A stretch of DNA of 64,000 nt from Ekhidna sp051379705 (GTDB lineage: Bacteria > Bacteroidota > Bacteroidia > Cytophagales > Cyclobacteriaceae). The notes below the pieces were generated by a model, which saw nothing but the letters and a program-made list of their open reading frames with translations, ran no database searches and was not told the origin of the DNA. The DNA is taken from positions 1,674,001 through 1,738,000 of the forward strand of contig NZ_CP179868.1 of the NCBI RefSeq assembly GCF_051379705.1. Reading direction: 5' to 3'. The first letter of the stretch is position 1, and each line of letters opens with the position of its first letter. A program made the position numbers and the translations under genes. Shown here piece after piece: positions 43,680 through 51,889 of this stretch.

Positions 43680-44993
43680 ATGTCAGAAAAATCAACGATC
43701 CAAAAACCAAACGGCAAACTAGGAATTTTAACACCAGGAATGGGAGCCGTAGCTACTACATTCATGGCCGGTGTGCTCAGCATCCGAAAAGGACTTTCAG
43801 AACCCATTGGCTCACTTACCCAAATGGGAACCATTCGTCTTGGCAAAAGAACTGAGAAAAGAAATCCACTTATTAAGAATTTTGTTCCTTTGGCAGCTCT
43901 TGAAGACGTTGCGCTAGGTGGCTGGGATTTATTTGAAGACAATGCGTACGAGGCTGCCATGCATGCTAAGGTTTTGGATAAAGACCTTCTGAATGATCTT
44001 AAATCTGAGCTTGAACAAATCAAGCCAATGAAGGCAGTCTTCGATAAGAACTATGTAAAAAGACTGGAAGGCAGCCATGTGAAGAAAGGCGCAAACAAAA
44101 TGGAGCTGGCGGAAATGTTGATGAAAGACATTGAAAACTTCAAGAATGAAAACAATTGTGAGCGCGTAGTGATGGTATGGTGTGGATCAACCGAGATCTA
44201 TATCGAAGAAAGTGAGGTTCACTCAACGATTGAGAAATTCGAAGAAGGTCTAAGAAACAATGACCCGAATATTCCTCCAAGTATGATCTATGCTTATGCC
44301 GCGATCAAATTGGGTGTTCCTTATGCCAATGGTGCTCCTAATCTTTCGTGCGATGTGGATTGCCTGGTTGAACTCGCAAAGCAAACAGGAGCTCCGATCG
44401 CTGGAAAAGATTTTAAAACTGGCCAGACATTAATGAAAACAATCCTTGCTCCCGGACTTAAAGCTAGATCGTTAGGTATTGATGGTTGGTTCTCAACCAA
44501 TATCCTTGGAAACAGAGATGGAGAAGTACTGGACGATCCGGATAACTTCAAAACCAAAGAAGTATCTAAACTCGGTGTTTTGGAGCAAGTGCTTGAACCA
44601 GAATTGCATCCGACTCTTTATGGAAATCTGTATCACAAAGTAAGAATCAACTATTACCCGCCACGAGGCGACGATAAAGAAGGGTGGGACAACATTGACA
44701 TCAGAGGTTGGTTAGGATACAAAATGCAGATAAAGGTAGATTTCCTTTGTAAAGATTCGATTCTGGCTGCACCTCTTGTACTTGATCTTGCACTATTCCT
44801 TGATTTAGCGAAGAGATCTGAAATGAAGGGAATCCAGGAGTGGCTTTCATTCTATCTGAAGTCTCCACAAGCGTTGAAAGGCCTGAAGCCTCAGCATGAC
44901 ATTTTCGTTCAGCTAATGAAGCTAAAGAATACACTCCGTCACCTTGCGGGCGAAGATTTGATTACAAACTTAGGCTTGGATTACTACGATTAA
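43680..44993 (+). CDS. ino1: myo-Inositol-1-phosphate synthase
   Basis: A 437-residue NAD-dependent enzyme converting glucose-6-phosphate to 1L-myo-inositol-1-phosphate. Visible are GKLGILTPGMGAVATTFMAGV (dinucleotide binding), NGAPNLSCDVDCLVELA, the IAGKDFKTGQTLMKT loop with catalytic lysines, LGNRDGEVLDDP and the tail EWLSFYLKSPQ. Length suits the bacterial/archaeal type. The gene ends exactly where the convergent cytidylyltransferase gene ends, and it opens the lipid region; inositol is uncommon in bacteria, and in Bacteroidota it is used for inositol lipids. Confidence 0.95.
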   Translation: MSEKSTIQKPNGKLGILTPGMGAVATTFMAGVLSIRKGLSEPIGSLTQMGTIRLGKRTEKRNPLIKNFVPLAALEDVALGGWDLFEDNAYEAAMHAKVLDKDLLNDLKSELEQIKPMKAVFDKNYVKRLEGSHVKKGANKMELAEMLMKDIENFKNENNCERVVMVWCGSTEIYIEESEVHSTIEKFEEGLRNNDPNIPPSMIYAYAAIKLGVPYANGAPNLSCDVDCLVELAKQTGAPIAGKDFKTGQTLMKTILAPGLKARSLGIDGWFSTNILGNRDGEVLDDPDNFKTKEVSKLGVLEQVLEPELHPTLYGNLYHKVRINYYPPRGDDKEGWDNIDIRGWLGYKMQIKVDFLCKDSILAAPLVLDLALFLDLAKRSEMKGIQEWLSFYLKSPQALKGLKPQHDIFVQLMKLKNTLRHLAGEDLITNLGLDYYD

Positions 44994-45728
44994 TCAAAGT
45001 CGTTTCTGATCCATCAATTTAATGGTACTCTGAAGGTCATCTGGATTGTCTACATCATTCCAGGTGTACCCTTCGACCAATACTGATTTCGCCTCCCGGC
45101 CAGCCATCAACTTAGATACAGATTCCGAGATTGTATATTCTTCTCGGTCAAACGATTGCTGAAATACATCGAATACATCTGACTTCAAACGAAAGAGTCC
45201 TGTATCATATCGGTTAAACTTGGGAATCATTTTTCCAATGGAATCAATATATCCTTCATCATCAACCTGAACTTTTGTCACATCATCAATATCTATATGC
45301 TTGTTGGACTCCCCGGGCATATCTACTGCTAGCTGTAGCGTGTTTTCAAGACCAGATGATTTCTTCACAAATTCAGCAACAAATTCAGGATCGAATACAT
45401 GATCTCCCATGGTCAGAAAAAAATCTCCCATCTTATTTTCTTCTACCCATTCTTTCGCTCTAAATACTGAAAATCCATTTTCCAAATCAAACCTCTCATT
45501 GTGCAAAATAGTTATGTCAGCATCAAGAGTGTTTTTAAGCTCGGGCAATGCTGCTTGAAGTTTTTCAGCGCCATAACCACTAATGATACAAAACTTTTTG
45601 ACACCACAACGTTTAAAAATTCGGATATGGCGAGCCATCAAAGTTTCACCATTTAAAGTGACCAGACTTTTTGGAATGCCTGTATCTAATCGGGTATTTT
45701 TACCTGCTGCTAATATTACAAGATTCAA
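44994..45728 (-). CDS. Probable inositol-1-phosphate cytidylyltransferase (NTP transferase)
   Basis: 244 residues with the nucleotidyltransferase start LVILAAGKNTRLDTGIPKSLVTLNG and a second part resembling the IPCT domain of archaeal and thermophile di-myo-inositol-phosphate synthases: NGFSVFRAKEW, FFLTMGDHVFDPEF (MGDH.fdp), YDTGLFRL and WNDVDNPDD. It would make CDP-inositol from CTP and inositol-1-phosphate. The tail-to-tail neighbour is inositol-1-phosphate synthase, which supports this; a phosphocholine or sugar nucleotidyltransferase is the alternative. It is divergent from the serine palmitoyltransferase gene, with 102 bp between starts. Confidence 0.65.
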   Translation of the reverse strand: MNLVILAAGKNTRLDTGIPKSLVTLNGETLMARHIRIFKRCGVKKFCIISGYGAEKLQAALPELKNTLDADITILHNERFDLENGFSVFRAKEWVEENKMGDFFLTMGDHVFDPEFVAEFVKKSSGLENTLQLAVDMPGESNKHIDIDDVTKVQVDDEGYIDSIGKMIPKFNRYDTGLFRLKSDVFDVFQQSFDREEYTISESVSKLMAGREAKSVLVEGYTWNDVDNPDDLQSTIKLMDQKRL

Positions 45729-45818
45729 ATTGGGGGTTTTTTATTGTAAATGTGCCAAAATTGACATGGGATTCGATTCAAATCTCAATGTTACGAAAAT
45801 GTTTCCAAGTGATATAAC

Positions 45819-45826
45819 TAAATTTG
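45819..45826 (+). promoter_or_regulatory. -7 promoter element of the sphingolipid operon
   Basis: TAAATTTG, an exact TAnnTTTG match, ending 4 nt before the ATG of the serine palmitoyltransferase gene. Transcription would start at or next to the ATG. No clear -33 partner. Confidence 0.5.
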
Positions 45827-45830
45827 CGGA

Positions 45831-47039
45831 ATGGGGAAATTTTTGAGAGAACGATTTTCAAGTTTCAAGCTTGCGGAAGATGCAAAAAAGAATGGATATT
45901 ATGCATTTTTCCGAACGTTCCAGTCTAAGCAGGAGACTCAGGTAAAAGTCAATGGGAAAGAGGATGTTTTGATGTTTGGTTCTAATAGTTATTTGGGGCT
46001 GACAACTCATCCAAAAGTGATGGAAGCGGCTGAAGCTGCTGTGCGTAAATATGGTTCAAGTTGCTCGGGTTCCAGATTTCTAAATGGAACTACCGATATG
46101 CATGAGAAACTGGAAAACATGCTTGCGAATTTCCTCAACAAAGAAGAAGCACTTGTTTTCAGCACAGGCTTTCAAGTCAATCTTGGCGTTCTCCCGACCA
46201 TAGCCAAACAAGGTGATGTGCTACTTCTGGATAGACTCAATCATGCCTCACTATATGAAGGAGCAAAATTAAGCGATGCATCATCTGTTATTTTTAGACA
46301 TAACGATATGCAAGCGCTGGAAAAAAAATTATCTCAACTTCAAGATGCAAATCACAGAATCATTGCTGTTGATGGGATTTTTAGTATGGAGGGCAACATT
46401 GCCAAACTTCCTGAAATAGTTGAGCTCGCTAAGAAATACAATGCTTCAGTTATGAGTGATTGCGCTCATGCCGTTGGAGTACTTGGTGATCACGGAAGAG
46501 GTACTCCTGACCATTTTGGCATCTCCGATGATGTAGAGCTTATAGGTGGCACTTTCAGTAAATCACTTGCCTCTCTTGGCGGATTTGTGGCAGGCGACAA
46601 GGAAACCATTCAGTATATTAGACATGTAGCCCGTTCGCTCATCTTCAGCGCAAGTATGACCCCTTCTTCTACCGCAGCTACTATTGCGGCATTAGAAATC
46701 ATGCAGTCTGATGACTCCAGAAGATTGAAGCTTTGGGAGAATACAAACTACTCATTAAAGCGACTTAAGGAACTCGGTTTCGATACTGGTCATGCTGAAA
46801 CGCCAATTATCCCTATTTACATAAGAGATAATGAAAAAGCTTACAAGATGACCATGCGTCTTTTTGAAGAGGGCGTGTTTGTGAATCCAGTAGTTGCTCC
46901 CGCAGTAGCGCCTTCTGACACACTTATTCGATTCTCTCTAATGGCAACACATACCATCGAGCAAATTGATATTGCAATTGATAAGATACTGAAGGTTGCG
47001 AATGAACTAGATGTAAAACGTCAAACAGAAGTGGCTTAA
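45831..47039 (+). CDS. spt: Serine palmitoyltransferase
   Basis: A 402-residue alpha-oxoamine synthase. Compared from memory with Sphingobacterium SPT it shares QSKQ.T.VKV.G...LMFGSNSYLGLTTH, GSRFLNGTTDMHEKLE, LDRLNHASLYEGA, SMEGNIAKLPE, SDCAHAVGVLG (Asp that holds PLP; the usual DDAH/DEAH is DCAH), and GGTFSKSLASLGGF with the PLP lysine (about residue 243), then the long match SMTPSS...FVNPVVAPAVAPSDTLIRFSLMATHT. It condenses serine with an acyl thioester to 3-ketosphinganine. A cysteate-using capnine synthase is an alternative, but no cysteate synthase is nearby. First gene of a seven-gene operon. Confidence 0.9.
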   Translation: MGKFLRERFSSFKLAEDAKKNGYYAFFRTFQSKQETQVKVNGKEDVLMFGSNSYLGLTTHPKVMEAAEAAVRKYGSSCSGSRFLNGTTDMHEKLENMLANFLNKEEALVFSTGFQVNLGVLPTIAKQGDVLLLDRLNHASLYEGAKLSDASSVIFRHNDMQALEKKLSQLQDANHRIIAVDGIFSMEGNIAKLPEIVELAKKYNASVMSDCAHAVGVLGDHGRGTPDHFGISDDVELIGGTFSKSLASLGGFVAGDKETIQYIRHVARSLIFSASMTPSSTAATIAALEIMQSDDSRRLKLWENTNYSLKRLKELGFDTGHAETPIIPIYIRDNEKAYKMTMRLFEEGVFVNPVVAPAVAPSDTLIRFSLMATHTIEQIDIAIDKILKVANELDVKRQTEVA

Positions 47040-47040
47040 G

Positions 47041-47994
47041 TTGAAAGTTGCAATCACTGGAGCCAATGGTTTTCTAGGATCTTACTTAGTAAAAGAGTGC
47101 CTCCGTCAGCAGATGGAGGTTCATGCTTTTATACGGAAAAACGCTAACATCTCACTTCTTCCTAACAATCAGGGCTTGACATTGCACAATGTCGATTACC
47201 ACGAAAATCTAACTGATCAATTCACCGCTATAACAAATGAAATAGGAGATCTGGATTTCTTCATTCACAATGCTGGCATGACGGTGAGCCTTAAAAATGA
47301 AGAATATTATCAGGTAAATGTTGGGATTACAACAGCCATAACGGAGGCACTTCTAGCCTCAAATCTGCTAAAATCGAAAGGTCGTTTTGTCTACACTTCA
47401 TCCTATGCTGCACAGGGCCCGGCCATTATTAATCAACCGGTTTCCCATTATGGAAGAAGCAAATTGCAGGCTGAAAAAGTCATTCAGGAAAAAATGCCTG
47501 ATTATCTATTGGTAAGACCTACTGCCATTTACGGATCCGGCGATGAGGCTTTTCTTCCTCTCTTTAAGGGTGCTAAAATGGGTATCTACCCAGTCACAGA
47601 CAGCAAACAAAGGATGAGTATGATCCATGCCGGAGACTTGGCAAGAATGATTGTTGCGGATATGCAAAGTGCTCCTGGTATTCTTCATTACAATGATGGA
47701 AATACTTATTTGCATCAAGACTTTATTGAGATCTTTCAAATGCTATTCAAGAGAAAAGTCAGAAAATTTCCACTCCCAAAATGGTTGGCTAAGCTTTCGA
47801 TGGGATCTTCAGATATTTGGCATAAAATTATCAATAAGCGGCCTGGAATAACCCTGGAAAAATTTGATGAAATCTCCCAACATTGGGATCTTCACACAAC
47901 AGACCTAAGACACTCAACTATTGAGCCTCAGATATCGCTAAAAGAAGGGTTTGAAGATGCTCTGAAGTATTATCAGGAAAATAACCTAATCTAA
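47041..47994 (+). CDS. Extended SDR, candidate ketoceramide/ketosphinganine reductase (CerR-like)
   Basis: 317 residues with the extended-SDR nucleotide motif VAITGANGFLGSYLVKECL, active site YTSSYAAQGPA and HYGRSKLQAE (YxxxK), and RPTAIYGSGDEAFLP. In Caulobacter, an extended SDR called CerR reduces the 3-keto group in ceramide synthesis; position directly after SPT (1 bp) suggests the same here. TTG appears to be the start codon, and the next gene overlaps by one base. Confidence 0.75.
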   Translation: MKVAITGANGFLGSYLVKECLRQQMEVHAFIRKNANISLLPNNQGLTLHNVDYHENLTDQFTAITNEIGDLDFFIHNAGMTVSLKNEEYYQVNVGITTAITEALLASNLLKSKGRFVYTSSYAAQGPAIINQPVSHYGRSKLQAEKVIQEKMPDYLLVRPTAIYGSGDEAFLPLFKGAKMGIYPVTDSKQRMSMIHAGDLARMIVADMQSAPGILHYNDGNTYLHQDFIEIFQMLFKRKVRKFPLPKWLAKLSMGSSDIWHKIINKRPGITLEKFDEISQHWDLHTTDLRHSTIEPQISLKEGFEDALKYYQENNLI

Positions 47995-49112
47995 TGTCAC
48001 TGGAAATAAAGGAAGTCATCACCAAAAAAGAACTCAAACAGTTTGTCAAATTTCCATGGGAGCTGTATAAGGACAACCCTTATTATGTCACTCCTTTGAT
48101 GGATTTTGAAATGAGCACGCTCCTCAAGGAGAAAAATCCCGCATTTGATCACGCTGAAGCGAAATATTGGGTAGCAGAAAAAGACGGTAAGATCGTTGGA
48201 AGAATTGCCGCAATCATTTTGGAGTCTGAGCTCAGAGAAAAGTCACTGGCACGCTTTGGGTGGGTTGATTTTATTGACGATAAAGAAGTTTCAAGTCTCT
48301 TATTCGAAACAGCCAAAAGCTGGGCTGAATCTAAAGGAGCAAAGGCTATCCATGGCCCGATGGGATTTACAGATTTGGACTTTGAAGGCGCTCTTGTGGA
48401 AGGCTTTGATGAGCTTGCAACTCAAGCAACTATCTACAATCATCGATATTATATTGATCATTTCAAAGCATGGAATCTGGATGTCGCGGCTACCTGGGTA
48501 GAATTGCGAGGAAAGGCTCCGACGAAAAATCCTGAAAAAGTAAATCGAGCCGTTCGAATTATTGAAGATCGATTTAAAGTCAAAGTAAAAGACTTCAAAA
48601 ACACGAAGGAAATCTTAAAATATGCTCCCGGGGTTTTCGAAGTATTAAACGAAGCATACTCTGACCTGTACGGCTATATTCCACTGACTCAAAAGCAAAT
48701 CGATTATTACGTGGAGCAATATTTCGGCTTCATCCGAAAAGAGTTTGTCTGCATCATAGTAAACGAATCTGACGAGGTAGTGGGATTTGCTTTAACACTT
48801 CCTTCATTATCCAAAGCATTCCAAAAAGCAAAAGGATCACTTTATCCTTTTGGATTCATTCATGTGCTGAAATCATTTTACTTCAATGATTTGGCAGATT
48901 TATTCCTCATTGGGGTGAAGCCGGAATATCAAAAGCTTGGTATACACGCGCTTATCTATGATTATCTACAGAAAATTTACGAGAAGAAAGGAATAAAATA
49001 CATGGCCTCCGGCCCTATGTTGGAGAGCAACAAAAACGTATTAAACACCTGGAGTGAGTTCGATATTGATGTTGGGAAAATAAAGCGAAGTTGTTTCATC
49101 AAACATTTTTAG
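47994..49112 (+). CDS. GNAT-fold acyltransferase, candidate ceramide synthase
   Basis: 372 residues. The N-terminal half is typical of a Bacteroidota family beginning with KFPWELYKDNPYYVTPLMDFE and WVAEKDGKIVGRIAAII; the C-terminal GNAT signature VKPEYQKLGIHALIYDYL (Q..G.h.) lies near residue 315. GNAT folds bind CoA or acyl-ACP and acylate amines. Between CerR-like and acyl-chain genes it is well placed to N-acylate the sphingoid base; the bacterial ceramide synthase of Caulobacter also has a GNAT-type fold. Direct similarity to that enzyme could not be tested. Confidence 0.6.
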   Translation: MSLEIKEVITKKELKQFVKFPWELYKDNPYYVTPLMDFEMSTLLKEKNPAFDHAEAKYWVAEKDGKIVGRIAAIILESELREKSLARFGWVDFIDDKEVSSLLFETAKSWAESKGAKAIHGPMGFTDLDFEGALVEGFDELATQATIYNHRYYIDHFKAWNLDVAATWVELRGKAPTKNPEKVNRAVRIIEDRFKVKVKDFKNTKEILKYAPGVFEVLNEAYSDLYGYIPLTQKQIDYYVEQYFGFIRKEFVCIIVNESDEVVGFALTLPSLSKAFQKAKGSLYPFGFIHVLKSFYFNDLADLFLIGVKPEYQKLGIHALIYDYLQKIYEKKGIKYMASGPMLESNKNVLNTWSEFDIDVGKIKRSCFIKHF

Positions 49113-49135
49113 GTTGAGTTTAGTAGTTTCACAAG

Positions 49136-49915
49136 ATGGAAATGAAAGGTAAGCATGCCCTGATAATTGGTGGCTCAAGCGGCATTGGTTTAGCGACAGT
49201 AAAAAAATTAGCGTCGCATGGTTGCGACATTACGATCATCCATAGAGATCGAAGACAAGGAGTAGCAGATCTTGAGGAAGCCACTACTGATCTTATCAAA
49301 AAATTTAACGTTTCCATTTCTAGTCACAACATTGATGCAACTAATCCTGAAAAAATTGATGCCTGCCTCTCGTCGATTAAAGAAACAGGAGTTTCCCAGT
49401 TCACCACCGTGCTCCATGCGGTTTCTCGTGGAAATCTAAAGCCATTTGTGTCTGATGGTCCTAAACTTTCTTCTCAGGATCTTGCATTGACCATCGAAGC
49501 TATGGGAACCAATCTCAAGCACTGGATTGATGGGCTCTTAAGTGAAAACTTAATTCAGAAGGGAAGCAAAATTTTGACGTTAACCTCCGAAGGAAATGAT
49601 AAATTTTGGGAAGGTTATGGTGCAGTTGCTTTAGCAAAATCGACTTTAGAAACGCTCTCAAAATATTTAGCCATTGAACTAGCTCCAAAAGGAATCACTG
49701 TCAATATTATTCAAGCAGGCGTTACAAACACACCTTCTTTACGTCTCATCCCAGGATCAGATAAGCTCATCGAGGAGTCAAAGCAACGCAATCCATATAA
49801 GCGTTTGACTACTCCGGAAGATGTGGCAAATACAATTTTTCTATTGTCACAACCAGAAGCCAATTGGATTAATGGAGCACTTATTCACGTAGATGGCGGT
49901 GAGCATTTGATATGA
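49136..49915 (+). CDS. SDR of enoyl-ACP reductase type (Y-x6-K active site)
   Basis: 259 residues with ALIIGGSSGIGLATVKKLASHG and a C-terminal NWINGALIHVDGGEHLI. The active site reads GYGAVALAKSTLETLSKYLAIELAPKGI. Tyr and Lys are seven positions apart (Y-x6-K), as in the enoyl-ACP reductases FabI and FabL, not the YxxxK of ketoreductases. The segment after it (SKYLAIEL.PK.I.VN...G...T) also resembles FabL. It may reduce the double bond in a dedicated chain-elongation cycle. Its stop overlaps the next gene as ATGA. Confidence 0.75.
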   Translation: MEMKGKHALIIGGSSGIGLATVKKLASHGCDITIIHRDRRQGVADLEEATTDLIKKFNVSISSHNIDATNPEKIDACLSSIKETGVSQFTTVLHAVSRGNLKPFVSDGPKLSSQDLALTIEAMGTNLKHWIDGLLSENLIQKGSKILTLTSEGNDKFWEGYGAVALAKSTLETLSKYLAIELAPKGITVNIIQAGVTNTPSLRLIPGSDKLIEESKQRNPYKRLTTPEDVANTIFLLSQPEANWINGALIHVDGGEHLI

Positions 49916-50355
49916 ATACTTACGAAAATATATTACGTCTTCTCCCTTACAAACGTCCATTTTTATTTGTCGATGAAATTGAATCATTGACTGATGATGG
50001 TGCTGTTGGCAATTACACCATAAGAAAAGATGAGTTCTTCCTTGAAGGACATTTTCCTGGAAATCCGGTTGTTCCAGGAGTCATTTTGACTGAAATTATG
50101 TGTCAAATCGGCTTGGTTACTTTGGCCATGCATTTGATGCAACTTGACGGAAAATCCAAAGTTCTTCCGGCATTTACGAGTGCCAATGTTGACTTCCTTT
50201 CTAAAGTTCTCCCGGAGGACAAGCTTATTGTTGAATCAAAAAAAGTCTATTTTCGCTTCGGAAAATTAAAATGCACTGTTTCCTGCAAAAAAGAAGATGG
50301 AACTGTTGTGGCAAAAGGTGAGTTAGCAGGGATGGTGGTCAAATCAGAAGCATAA
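49912..50355 (+). CDS. FabZ-like 3-hydroxyacyl-ACP dehydratase
   Basis: 147-residue hot-dog protein with LLPYKRPFLFVDEIESL and EGHFPGNPVVPGVILTEIMCQIG, which hold the catalytic His and Glu of FabZ/FabA. It would dehydrate 3-hydroxyacyl-ACP on the ACP encoded two genes on. A lone housekeeping fabZ is usually next to lpxD/lpxA, so this copy looks dedicated to the lipid operon. Confidence 0.88.
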   Translation: MNTYENILRLLPYKRPFLFVDEIESLTDDGAVGNYTIRKDEFFLEGHFPGNPVVPGVILTEIMCQIGLVTLAMHLMQLDGKSKVLPAFTSANVDFLSKVLPEDKLIVESKKVYFRFGKLKCTVSCKKEDGTVVAKGELAGMVVKSEA

Positions 50356-50357
50356 TT

Positions 50358-51644
50358 TTGGAAAAACATAGAGTTGTAATAACCGGATTGGGAGTAGTAG
50401 CTGCTAACGCAATAGGCGTAGACAACTATGAAAAGGCGCTTAGAGAAGGCAAGTCTGGTATCAAACATTGGGAAGAGCTTGATAAAATCAATCTCAAATG
50501 TCAAATAGGAGGAGCGCCTGATTTATCCTCGATCACATTAGGTGATCATCTTCCGCGCTTATTAGCAGAGAAAATTACAAATAAAGGAGTTCTATACGCT
50601 ATGCTGGCAGGTGTTGAGGCCTGGAAAGATGCTGGTCTAGAGCCCAACACTGAAGAAAGAGACCTTAATTCCGGAATGATCTTTGGCGCCGGCGACCTCA
50701 GTTTTGACAGTTTTATAAACAGAGATTTTCCAGCTTATCCAATCGATAACGGGGATAGCAGGAGACTAGGTTCTAGAACCATTTCAGAATGCATGAATAG
50801 TGGCGGAGCTGCTTACCTCAACTCCATCCTTGGTTTAGGTAACAGAATTCAATCAAATTCATCGGCGTGTATTACAGGGTCGGAAGCCGTATTAATGGGT
50901 TATGAATATTTGTCTCAAGGACGTGCAGAGCGAATGGTTTGCGGTAGTACAGAAGGAGATGGCAGATATATCTGGGCGGCATTTGATGCGATGCGTGTAC
51001 TTTGCTCAAACTCCAATGACAATCCGGAGTTTGGCTCCAGACCAATGAGTGATTCATCATCCGGATTTGTGCCATCGGGAGGTTCGGGAGCATTGGTTTT
51101 AGAGACCTTAGAAAGTGCAAAAGCCAGAGGAGCAAAAATCTATGGAGAAGTATTGGGAGGACATGTGAACTCTGGGGGGCAACGAAGTGGCGGAACCATG
51201 ACAGCAGCCAACCCGGAAGCAGTAGTTGATTGTATCACCCGTGCGATGGAGTCAGCTGGTATCACTCCTGACGAGATTGATTTGATCAACGGTCACTTGA
51301 CATCTACAAAAGGTGATCCTGCAGAAATAAGAAATTGGGTGAAAGCCCTGGGAAGGTCAGGTAAAGATTTTCCAATGATCAATACGCCAAAGTCCATGAT
51401 TGGCCATGCAGTTGCCGGTGCTGGTTCCGTTGAGCTAGTTGCTAGTGTTTTGCAGCTAAATAAAGACTTTGTTCATGCGAATTTGAATGTCGAAAACATA
51501 CATCCAGAAATTTTATCAGAAATTTTTGGGGGTTGTATTCCTACGAGTTGCCAAAGCAAGGAAGTAAACACTGTAATCAAGGCCAATTTCGGTTTTGGTG
51601 ACTTAAATTGCGCGCTCGTTTTAAGGAAATACAAAGAAAGATGA
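50358..51644 (+). CDS. Beta-ketoacyl-ACP synthase (FabF-like)
   Basis: 428 residues starting at TTG 50358 (KHRVVITGLGVVAANAIG). Catalytic triad: Cys in QSNSSACITGSEA, first His in INGHLTSTKGD (usual NAHGTST), second His in KSMIGHAVAGAGSVE. The Gly-Thr-Ser-Thr loop is altered (HLTST) but all three residues remain. It elongates acyl-ACP; together with the adjacent dehydratase, reductase and ACP it forms an elongation module. It overlaps the ACP start as ATGA. Confidence 0.9.
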   Translation: MEKHRVVITGLGVVAANAIGVDNYEKALREGKSGIKHWEELDKINLKCQIGGAPDLSSITLGDHLPRLLAEKITNKGVLYAMLAGVEAWKDAGLEPNTEERDLNSGMIFGAGDLSFDSFINRDFPAYPIDNGDSRRLGSRTISECMNSGGAAYLNSILGLGNRIQSNSSACITGSEAVLMGYEYLSQGRAERMVCGSTEGDGRYIWAAFDAMRVLCSNSNDNPEFGSRPMSDSSSGFVPSGGSGALVLETLESAKARGAKIYGEVLGGHVNSGGQRSGGTMTAANPEAVVDCITRAMESAGITPDEIDLINGHLTSTKGDPAEIRNWVKALGRSGKDFPMINTPKSMIGHAVAGAGSVELVASVLQLNKDFVHANLNVENIHPEILSEIFGGCIPTSCQSKEVNTVIKANFGFGDLNCALVLRKYKER

Positions 51645-51889
51645 CTAGAGAAACTGTAAAAACCGATCTTATCAATATCATTAAGCCTTATTTGCCTGAG
51701 AATATCATGGATAATGAAGTTTCAGAGGATAAGCACCTTATCAATGATTTGATGATTAACTCTGCACATATCGTAGATATCGTGTTAGACATTGAAGATA
51801 AATTCGACATCATGATCGATGATGACGTGATTGGCGAAATGAACACTGTTCAGGATTCTATCGACGTAGTTTTACAAAAAACTGCCTAA
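51641..51889 (+). CDS. Dedicated acyl carrier protein
   Basis: An 82-residue acidic helical protein. The frame is open from 51608, but ATG 51641 overlaps the ketosynthase stop (ATGA). The phosphopantetheine site reads DLMINSAHIVDIV: Ser is present, but the usual DSL is NSA. Such a divergent motif suggests a specialised ACP rather than the fatty-acid-synthase AcpP. In Caulobacter a special ACP serves sphingolipid synthesis. Overlaps the opposing CDP-alcohol transferase by 4 bp. Confidence 0.85.
   Translation: MTRETVKTDLINIIKPYLPENIMDNEVSEDKHLINDLMINSAHIVDIVLDIEDKFDIMIDDDVIGEMNTVQDSIDVVLQKTA

Noticed and set aside
43604..43855. 83-codon ORF that could be an upstream ORF of ino1
   Set aside because: Most of it overlaps ino1 in another frame and its composition (many Arg, Asn, Thr) looks like a shadow translation.
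49136..49915. Calling this SDR a second FabG
   Set aside because: The active site is Y-x6-K, not YxxxK, which points to an enoyl reductase.
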